Positions 34,072 through 45,889 of a stretch of 64,000 nucleotides of DNA are shown here, in pieces (position 1 is the first letter of the stretch; every line of letters starts with the position of its first letter). The position numbers were made by a program, and so were the translations under genes. Under the pieces are notes generated by a model. That model searched no databases. It had not been told where the DNA came from and was given only the letters and a program-made list of their open reading frames with translations. Location: positions 1 through 64,000 of the forward strand of contig JAJQZP010000247.1 of the NCBI GenBank assembly GCA_025403435.1, written 5' to 3'. The DNA comes from Artocarpus heterophyllus. Taxonomy: Eukaryota; Streptophyta; Magnoliopsida; Rosales; Moraceae.

Positions 34072-36944
34072 TGTCATAACCCACATTTTCGGATCGTGCT
34101 TATTCAATTTCCTTACTTACGTATTTATGAAAAATCTCAAAAACATTTTTTTTCTTTTTTTTTCTATATATATGTATATATATATATATGCATATAACCA
34201 AACTTTCTTTATATGACTTTATATAGTCAACATAGAATTCTCAAAAGGGTTTTGTCTTTCTTGATCATACTAAGTTTACAACTAGTTCCAAAATAACTTA
34301 ATATAAATAGCAAGCGGAAACATAATAGTGGTAGTATCTATTCCCCGTCTGTACAAGGCTCATACCTCTGCCGCCAACTCATCATTAAATTTGTTCTGAC
34401 TTCTTAGTTGGAATACCTATAGCATGGAATAACTAGGTAAGCTAATGCCCAGTAAGTCCAAACATAGTCCAGTTGTAGTATTCACTAATACGCGTGATCC
34501 ATTTATGCTTTCTTATGAACATTCTTTATTCTTTTCACGTCTTATCTTTAAATAGGGCTCAAGTGCTCGTACCATATGTGCACATAGGTCTTCGTGACAC
34601 TAAGACCATATCGTAACCTTAAACTCTCCTTGAGTCGGGAGCTGATACGACACTTTTCTCTTTTCCTGGTGAGTCTTTTACCAGAGCGATTATTATGCTT
34701 GTCATACCATATATGATGTCATATTCAAATGTTAAGTGCAAAACATAAACACTTTTCAGATTGGATAATACTCACAGGTACACATATTGACATACGTACA
34801 GATACATATATTTATATATATATTACGTTCAACACCTACTATTTCATACTGTAGCTAGTGTTGGTACTTACTTGTGTAGGCTGTTGTATAAACCAACCTT
34901 AGCTCCTTTTTTAATCTTCTAGTGTCCTGTTTGGCCAATTATATTGTCATTAGCCAAGTTATCACTATTTATCTATAAGTCAATACAAACGTTCATCAAT
35001 TAATAGTTCGGGTTGCTCTACAATCTACAATACCGATAATCACGGATTCACTCCCTCTCAGCTTATTCTACCATATCGTCTCTAACGAAGGGAGAAAATC
35101 TTACTAATAACCCTTTTTTCCTATTTCAAACATTTCAGGTCCATTCGGGACATTTTTTGGAAAAATAACGATTTTGCCCTTGGTGGGCCTTTTACATTCC
35201 TCAAGCCTGATTTTGCTATTTAATAAAAATTGTTGCTCATTAGCTTTAAAACAATAACCCGAGATGTCAGGATTTTTTATTTTGCATTAAAACCCAAGTT
35301 TAACAAAAGTTTACGATTTTACCTCTGATTTGAAAATTTTGACGATTTTATCCCCAAACCAAAGCTAATCTTTTTAAGCCATAAATTCCCATTTTTCATA
35401 AGGATTAAATTTGCTCAAAATACCATACCCAAAATCCTTTTGCAAAATTACATTTTTGCCCCTTAAAATTCTTTTTTTAATTTAATAAAACATGGAAAAT
35501 TTATATCTCACAAACGGTGAGGAATTTCAACAAATCGTCTATGATCTATAACAATTTTTCTTTCATGTTTTAACTTTTCTAAAATTCTCACTATACAACG
35601 GAGTTTTCAGTCCATTTTCAATATTGTCGAGAAAATAATTTTGTTTGTGATTTAGTGCCTAGGGTAATTTTTGTAAAAATTTGCTTTAGGATAGCATTCC
35701 AACCATTGTTTATACAAATTCAAGACCTTCTCAAACAATTTTCATGCTAAATCACAACTCTTTTTAAAACTAATTTCAAAGTTTACAAAATTACTCTATT
35801 TTTACACCAAATGCCAATTTTCACCTTTAAACCCTAATTTTAGCAACACAACCCCATCATAAACCATATACTCAAGGAATCAGCCCACAAACTTACTTAT
35901 ATAATTACATACCATTTTAAAACCATTTAAAGTAAAACAAACCATTTAAACTTTAAAATGGAGGGATTAAACTTACCAAAAGAAAATTTGGTGATCCAAG
36001 GCCTTCCAATGGCTTCTTTACAATTTTCCTAGGCATGTTTCATATAAGAGAATCTTTGGCCACAATCCTCTCCAAAATCAAGGGGAAAATTTGAGAAAAA
36101 GTTTTGATTTTTACCGAAAAAGTTGATAAAATCCCTTGAACTTTACTTCTTGAAACTTGTTTAGGGCTAATTTGCAAAGATTTAAGCTTGCAAAATTTTT
36201 GAAATGGAGCTCCTATGGCTGCCAAACTTGAGTGGAGAAGGTAAAGAAAATCTTTGCTTTCTTTAAGACTTTATTAAGGCTTATCACATTAAGGATTTTT
36301 TTTTCTTAAAGGTGGTGAGTCACCATGGTTATCAAGTGGGTATTTTGGGCAGCTAAACATGATTGGGCCACATCTCATGTTATGGTGGCCCAATTCCAAT
36401 TCCTTGGGTGTCCACTTAATAGGCCCCAAAACTTTACATAGTGTAATTTTTTCCTACGCAGTATTTTTCTTGTACTATTGGGGTAGAATAAGTGAAAATC
36501 GTGTTCTTGAATAGTGTAGAATCTCCTACCTATCCATAAGGTCACTTTTGAAATCTAAACACAACATTTCTCATATTTGTGGTTTTACCTTAGTAGTGTA
36601 CTTATACTGCGCCTACCCTTTTTGGCACCGTTGAAGGTTTTATCCTACTCTTCTACCTTAATTATACCTTAATCATCTATTAATTTATATCACAATTATA
36701 TAATTAATTGTGATATAAAATTCATTTTATGGATATTTTTCGCACATTTTCAAGCATTTATGCTTTAAAAATCTGTATTTAGCAATGTCTAACATTACAT
36801 CAGTTCACAATGGAATTTCCTATTAATATTACTTACTTGTACATTATCATAATTTTTACAAAAATATGATTTATGAGGGTAAATTCATTAATTAAATCCA
36901 GTTAAATATTGGATTTTGTTAATGAATTCCCCTTGGTAATTACA
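34072..36944 (-). repeat. Gypsy B 5' LTR
   Basis: 2873 bp, paired with 25457-28354. On minus it begins TGTAATTACCAAGG at 36944 and ends TATGACA at 34072. The two ORFs inside (for example minus 36040-36225) have no domain. Confidence 0.9.
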
Positions 36945-38206
36945 CTTTGTTTCGTTAAGAATGATGTATGTTGATGTAATATAATCTTATGAACATGAAT
37001 ATTAATTTTATGTATTATATAAATGATTGACATGAACAACTCCAAAAGACGAGCATATTGAGAACCACGACAACGTTACCCAATTTAAAGTTTAGTAAGC
37101 ACTGAAGTCAAACAAGTACATTCTCACCTGTAATATGATAAAAGTTTGCAAAAAGTTTTGAAAATATGTTTTATGATAATTTTTAAGTTTGTTTTTATAT
37201 ATTGCCCTTTCATGAAATCTCTTGTTGCAACAAGAAGGTTTAACAAATGTTTTAATAATTAGGTATGTTAAAGCTTTTATATATATGTATCACTTAATTA
37301 AGTGTTGCACACCCTATGTTTATGTTTATGATGTCCTGAAGGTTTGCATTTACATGTTTGGTTTGGGACTAGCCACCCCACTTCTTTCATGACAATGCCC
37401 CTACAATGCTAATGGTGCAATGCTTAGGCCTTTAAAGGTAAAATGAATGATGTTTTAATATGGAAGGTTAAATGAAAGGATATGTTCTATGTAAACTTGT
37501 GCCTCGTGCACTACTAAGATTATGATATTATATGATGATTTTTATAAAATGTTTTATGTTGTGAGATAGGAATGTGTACTTACGAAGCCTATGCTTACTT
37601 AGTTTATATCATGTTGTAGATAAGGATAAGATGCAGGTTCACTAGAATGGAGGACAAGGATGGACGTGTGTGCAAGGATTGTTAGATTGGAAATGGAATC
37701 ATGTCATGAAAAGAATTTAAACTAAAAAAAAAAAGTTAACATATTATGTTCCGCAATTTTATTTATTTGTTTGAGACTCAATTGAGCTTATATTTAATTA
37801 ATGTAATTTGTATTTTATATTTTAAATTTCTTAGGTTATTTATTAAAGAATACACTATATAATTTGTTTCTTTGTAATTAGTCTTAATTTGTTGATTGAT
37901 TAAAAGCTAAGAATGCTTGCGTTATATCTGTGAGTTTGTATTTGTTAAATTTTTGTTTTTGTAAACTAAGTTTTCTACAGTTGGTCGATTAGCTGAATGC
38001 TTTAAGTGTTCCATCGAGCTAATTTAGAGGAGGAAAAGTTAAATCTGGTATGTAGTTTCGTCAAAAAAAGAATTTGCATGTACAATGGATGTGTTTCCTA
38101 GGATATTTCTCTGAGTGTTGTTCGTTGTTTCGAACTTCTTATCAGTAATTATTAAGTTTAACGATAAAAGCAACATCCCCTGTGGTGTTCGTAAGGGAGT
38201 GTTACA

Positions 38207-38869
38207 TATACGCTCTTGCGTGGATACATCCTATCTCATGCTTGCGAACTTGGATCACAACTGAATCTCACGAACAAGAATCATGGTTACTTCCATGTGG
38301 TGAGGCACTGCACTTCCAAGCCTCACCACTTCCAAAACTTGCACACCAATAGGCCTACGGTCTTCTCTTGACGCCTGCCACATGGCTACTAGCCCAAGAA
38401 CAACTTCCTCTTAGTAACACGTGTGACTTTGTGTCTCAAGACCTACTGACATGTCATCTATCCAATCTTTCCTGATAATATGTGTGCCTCTTGTGCACCA
38501 AGGCCATAAGGAACCATGCCTCTAGGCTAAGTCCTCAAGCCAACACACCCTAACCTGCTAACAGCTGCCTAAGCAACTCTTATCTAACTCTATAGCCCCA
38601 CAATAAACTACCCATTTAACTTGCATTGTCCCCTTTGTCTCTCGTTGACCATCGAGTTCTATGGCTATGGCTGAACCTTAAACAACCCATGTTGGGCCAC
38701 TCGGGTACTTGCATTGCACCCATCTTACGATTAAGCCCATGCAATATCGGCCTCGCCGATACTATCCACAAGACATCTTGAGTTATAGAGACACATGGCA
38801 CCTTTGTGGTTGCCCATATACGCACACTCCATTGGCACAATTAGACCATGGGCGGCTTACTCAGCACAT
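38207..38869 (-). repeat. Element X, left LTR, second piece
   Basis: Continues the LTR interrupted at 8900; the first five bases are the target duplication. It matches the 41750-42613 copy, with shared ACACCAATAGGCCTAC, CTTGACGCCTGCCACATGG, AACCCATGTTGG and CAGCACATCATGTA-type blocks. The exact end against the interior is unclear; the match fades after 38869. Confidence 0.65.
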
Positions 38870-41640
38870 CATGTACTGGGAAGGTTGGAGAGCCATACAC
38901 CCAACGAATCCCCTCATCAAGACCCCATTTCCATGCTTTAGGCATCCTAGAAGCAAGGCTGCATAACCTCAAGGGCTGTCTCACAGGCCATCCCAGGGTA
39001 GGTTGGAGCACCTCTATAAAGAGACTTATGAATTTTCTTTCTCCTCGTAGGAGGAGACATGACATTCTTGAGAGCCTCGTCCAGTCTATTATGTCAATGC
39101 CCTTATCGCTAAGAGCACTCCTTTTTCACCTAATCTCGATTCAACCCTACCCTTCCTGCAACTCTGAGTAACTGCATGCACTGACCCACTACTTCTGAAG
39201 AATTAAATTCTTAGTGATGACCTCCAGTCGCCCCTCTTGGACTCGGCTTAAGATCCCATCACATGCTGACTACTCAAATTCAACCTTTGAAGTGTTGTGC
39301 CCCCTTGCACCAACTTGACTCTAATGAGTCTAACCGTTGTCCCTTTGGACCAAAGTAGCATTGACCTTGAAGCACTTATATCCGGTGCTACCTGCAACGC
39401 ACTTCCATCTTCTGATGCTCCCTATATAGCACTTACATCATTTGATGTTACTAACTAGCCAATTGCCAACTCAAAGAAACCCCCTTCACGACCAAGTCAT
39501 CCTGGATGTCTTCTCCAAACTTGAGCTTTTTCATTTTCGCCAACTATTATGGCTTAACCATGCTCTTGATGGTATGTGTGGCTCCAACCCACCATTGCTA
39601 GTGTGCTTAATCATATGTAATTGGTGCGCCCCTTTGTAGGCGTGGTAGATAGCCAACTGCATTACCTAACTGTAGCACCTAAGTGCAATATCTTCTTGCG
39701 TAGGTGGCCTCGCCACCTAATTTTTGCCACTCACCCTCTTGGCAATGCCATCTCTTATGGCACATATAAGTGGCTTAGCCATAGACATATCAACTTACTC
39801 TTCCTAGCTCTAAAATGTACCAATCTCCTCATCATCTAAGCCATGGTGGATTTCCAAACCACATGTTGCACTCTTGGTAGAGTACTTAACCCAAAAGTTG
39901 TTTTCTTAGCTATTATCTTGTTGAAATGTTGTAGTCTTGGTAAACCATAACTTCAAATGTGCCACCTTAAACCAAGGATCCAAGCACGATGCTCCAAGTC
40001 TAGTATTTTAAGTCTTGCTTCCCTCTCACTGCACCTTACACCATAATGAAGACTTGATCGAAACTCACTTAACAATCCCATCTTAGTAGCAACCTTGTCC
40101 TCTCTTCTTGAAGGACTTCTTTAAGTTCTAAAAGATCTAAGTTCTTAAGCGATATGTCTTCCATAAGGCTTCCCATTGACATACACATCATCCCATGATG
40201 TTTCACACTAATCTGACACTAGTCCAAACCATACTTCTTGTCCCATAACATCATTAGGCCATATGCCTACTTAATGCATTCAAAAAATCACATGTCCACA
40301 AACTGAGCAACCATTGCTATGACACTTCCCAAAGAACATGTCTACCAGTTTGTGCTTATTGTCTCAACCTTCTTGGAAGCATTCTCGAGTGGGATCCCTT
40401 ACTCCATTTATTAGGGATCATATCCAACTTAAAGCATTATTGTGATGTGCTTTAACAAAATGGCACCTCATCCCTCCTCTTTGAAACAAGCTTATCTAGT
40501 ACTGGAGTCTTCATGACCTTCAACTTGAGCATGCTCTTCATCTTCAAAACATGCTTCTATAGTACTAAGTCTTCACGACCTTCACCTTGAGCAAGCAAGT
40601 GTTCTCTTGATTTGGCCTTTGGCATGTCTTGATGATCCACTCTCAAGTGCGATCAATGCGAAGAGTAGTTCCCTCCCACCACTTTTCCTTTGTTAGCATC
40701 CTCAACAACAGGACCAACTAACTTGTTGGTTGGACTTGCTCAACCCAGCTTCAAGTAACCCATACATTGAGCCCCGATGTTTTAATGAACCATGAGCAAG
40801 GAGTGCACCCCACGTGGATGTGACTAACCAACCAACTATAACAATGTTACAATCTCGACTATTTACAATCATTAGTCTTTCCTATTCATAGCAGCTTATA
40901 ATGGTGTAGAATGTCTCAAACTTTCTCATGCTATCAAATCAATGACAAAGTCTCCCTCGAACTCTTGCTGATCCCACTTACGTAAACCCATGGGTCCTTT
41001 ATGGCGATCATAGCCGAACCAACACTCTTGTTTAGTTTCCAATCATGGCTTTCTTAGCCAAAGTCATCTCGTAGATGCTAAGCCCTTCGGCTCATCTGTA
41101 CTTCATGTTGAGTATCTTTTTGCTTGAGGAAATCTATTGTTCATGCCCTTTGGCATAGCCGTGTGGAAACCCAACTCTTAATGCGACATCCAAGGTGGCC
41201 CCCTTTGGGCTAATGTATAACTCTAAACCATCTTTCTTGAATCTCAAACGAGGATGTCCATCCAATCATCGAAGCTTCCATACCACCAAGCACTCCCACT
41301 GGATCATACTCTTGGTACCATTGTACAAGGACTGTGTAAACTGTCGAATCATCCAAATATGGGCCAATGCACCATCACTCTTGCTAAGACTTATCCATTA
41401 GCCAACATTTTTGTACCGATGCCTTATGTAGCTCTTCAACAAAGTAAGCCTAGTGTCCATGCTAAACCCAACACTATCAAGGCAAATACCAACCATCATT
41501 GCTTTATGTAAACTTATAAAGCATACCCTCTTCTATATCATAATTTGCTTTTGGCATTGCGGTTCTTAAAAATGTCCCACATGGAGTTCCAACCTGTGAA
41601 CACTCTTCACTGGCACCTATTGCCCATCTTTAATGATCAA
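38870..41640 (-). other. Element X interior, no recognised coding domain
   Basis: About 2.8 kb lying between the two X LTR copies. I found no gag, protease, RT, RNase H or integrase motif on either strand. It has short internal similarities (CTTCATGACCTTCAACTTGAG near 40515 and CTTCACGACCTTCACCTTGAG near 40575). A TATA-like CTCTATAAAGAGAC lies near 39012. Best read as the interior of a non-autonomous element; origin unknown. Confidence 0.45.
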
Positions 41641-41652
41641 GCTCTAATACCA
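41641..41652 (-). other. Element X primer binding site
   Basis: On minus, TGGTATTAGAGC differs at one position from the initiator tRNA-Met complement TGGTATCAGAGC. It lies two bases from the LTR end at 41655. This fixes the minus orientation of X and makes the right-hand LTR its 5' LTR. Confidence 0.75.
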
Positions 41653-41654
41653 AT

Positions 41655-42613
41655 TTTCACGATCCAAGATTTTGTATACAGAATACAACCATATGGCGCC
41701 AACTCTCCTTGAGTCAAGGCCAACCTTCTCATCAATCAAGCCTTCCAGCAAACTTATATGTCCTTGCGTGCATGCATCCCGTCTCATGCCTACGAACTTT
41801 GATCATAACTAAGTCTCACATACAAGCATCATGGCTACTTTTATGTGCTGAGGCCCTATGCCTTTAACACTTGCCCACCAATACACGTATAGGTCATCCC
41901 TTAACACTTGTCATATGCTTGTAGACCAACCAGCATTTCATCTATTCAATCAGCATACAAGAATCATGGTTGCCTCCATGTGCTGAGGCTCTGCACCTCC
42001 AAAACTTGCACACCAATAGGCCTACAATCTTCTCTTGACGCCTGCCACATGGCTACTAGACGAAGAATAACTTCCTCTTAGTAACACTTGACATGTCATG
42101 TCTCAAGAAAAATTGACATGTCATTTGTGTAATATGTCCTGATAATATGTACGGCTCTTGTGCACCAAGGCCATAAGGGTTCCCTAAGCCCTGAGGCTAA
42201 GTCCTCAAGCACTCACGCCCAAGCCTACAAGCATGCTACCTAAGTGATTCTTAACTGAATCTACAACCCTACATTAGGTCGCCTGCTCAAATTGTGTCGT
42301 CCCCTTCTTCTTTTGCTACCATCAAGTACCATAAGTTTGGTCGAACCTTAACCAACCCATGTTGGTCTACCTAGGTGCTTGCATTGCACCACGGCATCCT
42401 AGCTTGACTGACCATGTGCCCATCATCCAGGAAGCTGCATGTAGATCAGAAGCACATATGCCAGCCTTCTAGCCGTTAGGCCTGCAGAATATTGGCCCCC
42501 GCTGATACTATCCACAAGATATCTTGACTTATGGAGACACATGGCACCCTTATGGTCACCCATACGCCCGCTCTTTATAAGCACTCTTGGCCCATGACTG
42601 GCTAACTTAGCAC
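41655..42613 (-). repeat. Element X, right (5') LTR, truncated
   Basis: Second copy of the X LTR. It contains a partial internal duplication: the block around ACAAGCATCATGGCTAC (about 41820) recurs as ACAAGAATCATGGTTGC (about 41950), whereas the left copy has it once. It is cut at CACATCATGTA, where a fragment of a copia LTR begins. Confidence 0.65.
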
Positions 42614-44132
42614 ATCATGTAATCTTATCCTTCGCTCATCGGCAAGCCGAACAGGCCCCATTGGCAAGCTGAACATGTGGATCGGCAAGCCAAACTGGCG
42701 ATTAAAAATCTCGTGAATCTTTTATTTTCCACCCGAGATTCTATTGGATAATGTCTCAATTTTAATTCAAATAACCCAATAGAGAAGTTATCTGATCAAA
42801 ACAATTTTATCTAGATAATCTCTAAAAAAATAAATCAATTCCCAATAATTCTACAAGTTTATCTTGATCTAATTTATCCAAAAATTAAATCAACTGATAA
42901 ACAGACAAGAATTATCCGATCCCAATAATTCAACAAGTTTATCTTGAATTAATTTTATCACAAAATTAATTCAACTAATAAACATACATGAATTATCTGA
43001 TTCTTCCAAATTTTAAACCAATCTGATAAATCCAACATAAATCACCAATTATTGAAAAAGCACACTGTATTGTTGCAGGATTTTGTGAGCTAGCAAAGGG
43101 GACCAAATGGACCTACATAGTTCAAGCTCCTAATAATTACGAAACCCAATATCCTAGATATACATTTCATAATTATCAACTCCAACGCTACTCCATTAAG
43201 AGCTTGGAGCTACACTCTCAAATTACATAGAATTTCAAAGCCTGTATAGCTAAGTCTCTATGACATGGCATAGTGTATCGTATCCCCATATGATAATCCA
43301 TAATCAGCTTAAGGACAAGTTCTATCTTACCTTCCCGATTATATTTATCTTACGTTCCATTATCTCACCATCGAAAAACTTACCATCCAAAGATAGTATA
43401 CCATTCGGTTACACCTATGTATCCAAATGGTTGAGTGCTCCAGTTTTCTAATTACAGGTTAACGCATATAAGAGGATATCATTACTCCTAAAGAGGAGCT
43501 ATGGATTTCATAACTATGAATAGCAAGTCTACGCTATCAAGAGTCATGCCTCCAATGTACCGGCATGCATACCACTATTAAGATGTGGGTGTCACCCTTT
43601 GGTATATCAAAAGACACAAGTCAAGACAACGAGCCCACTATTCGTCTCAGGATTAAGATACAACACAAATAATTGTCTAGAGTGAATCAATTTGCCAAGA
43701 CAAAATTATTAATCCAAATCAATTCACTTTATGTCCCGATCCAACACATCTCACCTATGACAACGTGCCAATGTTTCTATTCATGGTGTCCACCTCCGAT
43801 GGTCAAGACAAACCATCTCCCAATAGGGATATAGACAACATAACAATCTTTACATGAATAAAGCGCCTAACTTTATTTTCTCGATTGCGGATCTTATGAT
43901 TTAGACTATCACCTTAAGAATCGTGTCTTTCGCATAATATGTCAATCATATGCCCAATTCTTAAAGGTTTAGATCGACAGTCTCAAATTATTGTTTGCTT
44001 ATCATACATTCAACAAATATGATTGTAAAGATGACAAGATTTGGTATACAAATAATGAATAAATTCTTTATTGATAAAAATGTCTTCAAAAACATATTAC
44101 ATTTTTACTCCTTAGGGCATACATGTCTAATA
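42614..44132 (-). mobile_element. Decayed LTR fragment of the Copia 1/2 family
   Basis: Matches Copia 1 LTR positions 13918-15449 along its length, from GTAATCTTA to TCTAATA, but with many substitutions and small indels. The first ~500 bp of the LTR are missing, and no interior or target duplication is present. Three palindrome cores start at 42639, 42661 and 42682 (steps 22, 21): array F. It is clearly older than Copia 1 and 2. Confidence 0.85.
42639..42697. repeat. Phased palindrome array F
   Basis: Three cores, TCGGCAAGCCGAAC, TTGGCAAGCTGAAC and TCGGCAAGCCAAAC, at 42639, 42661 and 42682. In the second and third, mostly C-to-T or G-to-A changes have broken the palindromes, but the 21-22 bp phase is intact. 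Confidence 0.8.
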
Positions 44133-44208
44133 ATATATTCCTGGATTTCCATAGCTATGTACATAAAAAAGTGTTAAGGTACGGTCCGAAAGATGACAGG
44201 TTGTAACA

Positions 44209-44319
44209 ATGTCAGAACCGAAAGCTCGCTGGAGTTCCCCATCGCCAATGGCAGTGGCTGTTGTAGCTATAGCCTTCCTCTTCACTGTCATCTTCCTCTT
44301 GGAATCGCCTATTTTGTGA
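44209..44319 (+). CDS. Short membrane-anchor ORF, possible 5' exon fragment
   Basis: Thirty-six codons from ATG at 44209 to TGA at 44317-44319. The polar N-terminus MSEPKARWSSPSPM is followed by about 19 hydrophobic residues (AVAVVAIAFLFTVIFLLE) and SPIL. This is the layout of the cytosolic tail and signal anchor of type II membrane proteins such as plant Golgi enzymes. The downstream sequence has no domain. It lies in non-element DNA between a copia LTR relic and the receptor-kinase pseudogene. It may be the first exon of a broken gene or chance; I do not recognise the family. Confidence 0.3.
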   Translation: MSEPKARWSSPSPMAVAVVAIAFLFTVIFLLESPIL

Positions 44320-45065
44320 CGGCTAAAAAAGTCAAAAGAAGAATCCCATAAGCAACATAGAAAAACTTCACAGCATGTACGAATCGACAGCCACAGTCAT
44401 CCTCGATGGAAACAAAAAATGACAATGAGAGGAAGAGGAAGAAGGAAATGATGAGTTCAACACCTATGGCATGTCTTTCGTGAGTAGATCAACAGCGATT
44501 TCTACCTCGGAGGAGTTGACGCCACACCGATTTGGTCTTTGTGTGAGATGGTGGCCTTGTCGAAATCATCGGAATGAGAGGGAGAGAGAGGGTAGTGAGG
44601 ACAGAGTGGATTAAAGAAGAGAGAGAATGAGAGGCAGAGAGAGAATGATGAAGAGAGAGAGGAAATTAGAGGGGGAAGAGAGAAAGAGGAGAGAGAAGCG
44701 TACTGATCTGAAAATGGGCAGGAGAACAAATAAGGAAGTGTGAGAGAGAGAGAGATGAGGTAGAAGTGATTAGGTTTGAATTGAATTTTTTTTGAACTAG
44801 GGACAAGAAAGTCTTTTAATAAATCAATTTTAAAACAAAATAAACATTAAAAGGGCCTTTTTGAAAGTGAAAAAGAGGGGCATTATTAATAAAGAGTATT
44901 CATAGAGAGGCATTCCATCTAGTTTTGTCATAATGAAAATTTTTATAAACATCATATTTTAAAACTTACTACATTTTAAATATCAAAAGTGTTTAAGCGT
45001 GGCACAACTAAAACATATTTGTAACAAAAGTTACATAACATGTAATTTTATGAACACATAAATTA
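44320..45065. other. Non-coding stretch with GA-rich microsatellite-like DNA
   Basis: A GAGA-rich tract lies at about 44577-44755 on the plus strand. The rest is AT-rich. No kinase or transmembrane exon for the neighbouring receptor-kinase pseudogene is visible here, although that is where it would be expected on the minus strand. Confidence 0.5.
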
Positions 45066-45889
45066 CTAAGACATAACAGAATGAGAAGGACACACAGAAT
45101 CCTCAGCTAATCTGTCACGACAGAAGCACAAAAATTGGCTGGTGGTAACATTTGACCCGTGTTTCCCACCGGATCGCTCGCATGCTCTGCAAGCCACCAA
45201 AAGCCCATAATCATACTCAACCTCAAACTCTTCTTTCAAAGCCCCTCCACTTCTACTATTCCGCTCTCAACATTCCTACTCAAACTAGTAGTATTTGAAA
45301 TCGAAACTCTAATAACATTCACACACCCCCAGATTCGCTTTGAAACTACTCACCAAAGAATCGTTTGCATAATAAACAGCCTTAACTTTCCCGTCATCAC
45401 CAGAAGACATGAAATTACTATAAGGGATGGGAGAAACAAACTCTTCATGAAGGGGTTTTGGCATTTATAGATCAAAGTAAGATTCTCAACCGTTGAAGCA
45501 AACCAAAAGAGATTATGATTCAAAGTAGTGTTGGCATATTTTGGAGAGCAAGAAATTTCCTAGAGATCTAATCTTGCTAGTCTCATGGAATCTGTATTGT
45601 TGGATTGGCTGACGTTGGGAATGAGGTACTCTAGGCTGTTGATTTGGATGACTGGGTGGTGATAATTGTCTCTGCAATGAATTTTGAAGCTTTGGAGGCC
45701 ATAGAATTTAGGTTTGGATTCACCCCAAAAAGGGTATGGAAGGTTCTTCAAGTCTCCACAGCTAATTTTAATACTTGTATTGCAAATAATGAAGTAGTTC
45801 TACTCAGAAATATAACCATCGTTGCACGAAAGTTGGATGATTAGGAAGAAAAAGATTGTGACAACGAGGGATTTTGGCAACAACTCCAT
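45066..45889 (-). pseudogene. LRK10L/WAK-type receptor kinase ectodomain exon, broken
   Basis: On minus, ATG at 45889 opens a signal peptide (MELLPKSLVVTIFFFLIIQL). Next comes the galacturonan-binding GUB_WAK part: SCGDLKNLPYPFWGESKPKF, FKIHC, PVIQINSLEYLIPNVSQS, MRLARLDL, SPKYANTTLNHNLF, VENLTLIYKC. After a frame change, GDDGKVKAVYYANDSLVSS. Then the C-terminal Cys-rich WAK_assoc part, LKEEFEVEYDYGLLVACRAC, ERSGGKHGSN, FLCFCRDR, ending at TAG 45068-45066. This is the extracellular exon of LEAF RUST 10-like receptor kinases. Stops after YISE and LARLDL and in CECY*, and frame changes, show it is dead. The kinase exons are absent. Copia 3 sits about 120 bp upstream of its start. Confidence 0.8.

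Larger units (their letters stand above)
25457..36944 (-). mobile_element. Gypsy B: Tekay/Del-like Ty3/gypsy retrotransposon
   Basis: 11.5 kb with a perfect 5-bp duplication ctttg (25452-25456; 36945-36949). LTRs of about 2.9 kb, 25457-28354 and 34072-36944, start TGTCACGACCCG/TGTCATAACCCA and end ATTACA. The minus-strand order is primer site, acidic leader ORF, gag, CCHC, protease, RT, RNase H, integrase, chromovirus-type tail, purine tract. LTR copies differ visibly (around one base in ten in the segments I compared), so the insertion is old. Coding is broken by many stops and by catalytic-site changes. Confidence 0.92.
8901..38206 (+). mobile_element. Gypsy A: Ty3/gypsy retrotransposon, host of Copia 1 and Gypsy B
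   Basis: Flanked by a perfect 5-bp duplication tatac at 8896-8900 and 38207-38211. The 5' LTR (8901-~12564) starts TACAACGTCCGTCG and the 3' LTR (from 22958) starts TGCAATGCCCGTCG; both continue in parallel over several kb. Orientation is plus, because a gypsy pol tail and purine tract precede the 3' LTR. The interior is broken by Copia 1, and the 3' LTR is split by Gypsy B. Without those insertions the element would be about 9 kb, with very little pol left. The LTRs differ at many positions, so the insertion is old. Confidence 0.85.
22958..38206 (+). repeat. Gypsy A 3' LTR, split by Gypsy B
   Basis: The pieces are 22958-25456 and 36950-38206, joined through the ctttg target duplication (25452-25456 and 36945-36949). 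It parallels 8901-12564 throughout. It ends GTTACA at 38206, followed by target duplication tatac. Confidence 0.88.
8795..42613 (-). mobile_element. Old LTR element 'X' (discontinuous host of Gypsy A)
   Basis: The parts are an LTR copy at 8795-8900 continuing at 38207-~38869, a noncoding interior (~38870-41640), a primer site (41641-41652), and a second LTR copy at 41655-42613. The two LTR copies are clearly related, sharing for example GAGTCAAGGC, ATCAATCAAGC, GACGCCTGCCACATGGCTAC and CAGCACATCATGTA-like blocks. Rejoining 8900 to 38212 restores the sequence order of the second copy, which proves that Gypsy A inserted in the first. The interior codes for no recognised retroviral domain on either strand, so X looks like a large non-autonomous (LARD-like) element. 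Lineage unknown. Confidence 0.65.

Noticed and set aside
39012..39026. TATA-like CTCTATAAAGAGAC as a promoter of element X on plus
   Set aside because: Near-palindromic and on the strand opposite to the orientation set by the primer site at 41641; kept only as a remark.
38616..39171. Overlapping frames on both strands in element X (up to 107 codons)
   Set aside because: No recognised domain, both strands equally open, and partly within LTR sequence shared with 41655-42613 where the frames are not kept.
44502..44729. Ser/Leu/Phe-rich minus frame of 75 codons
   Set aside because: Produced by the GA-rich tract on the other strand; low complexity without domain.
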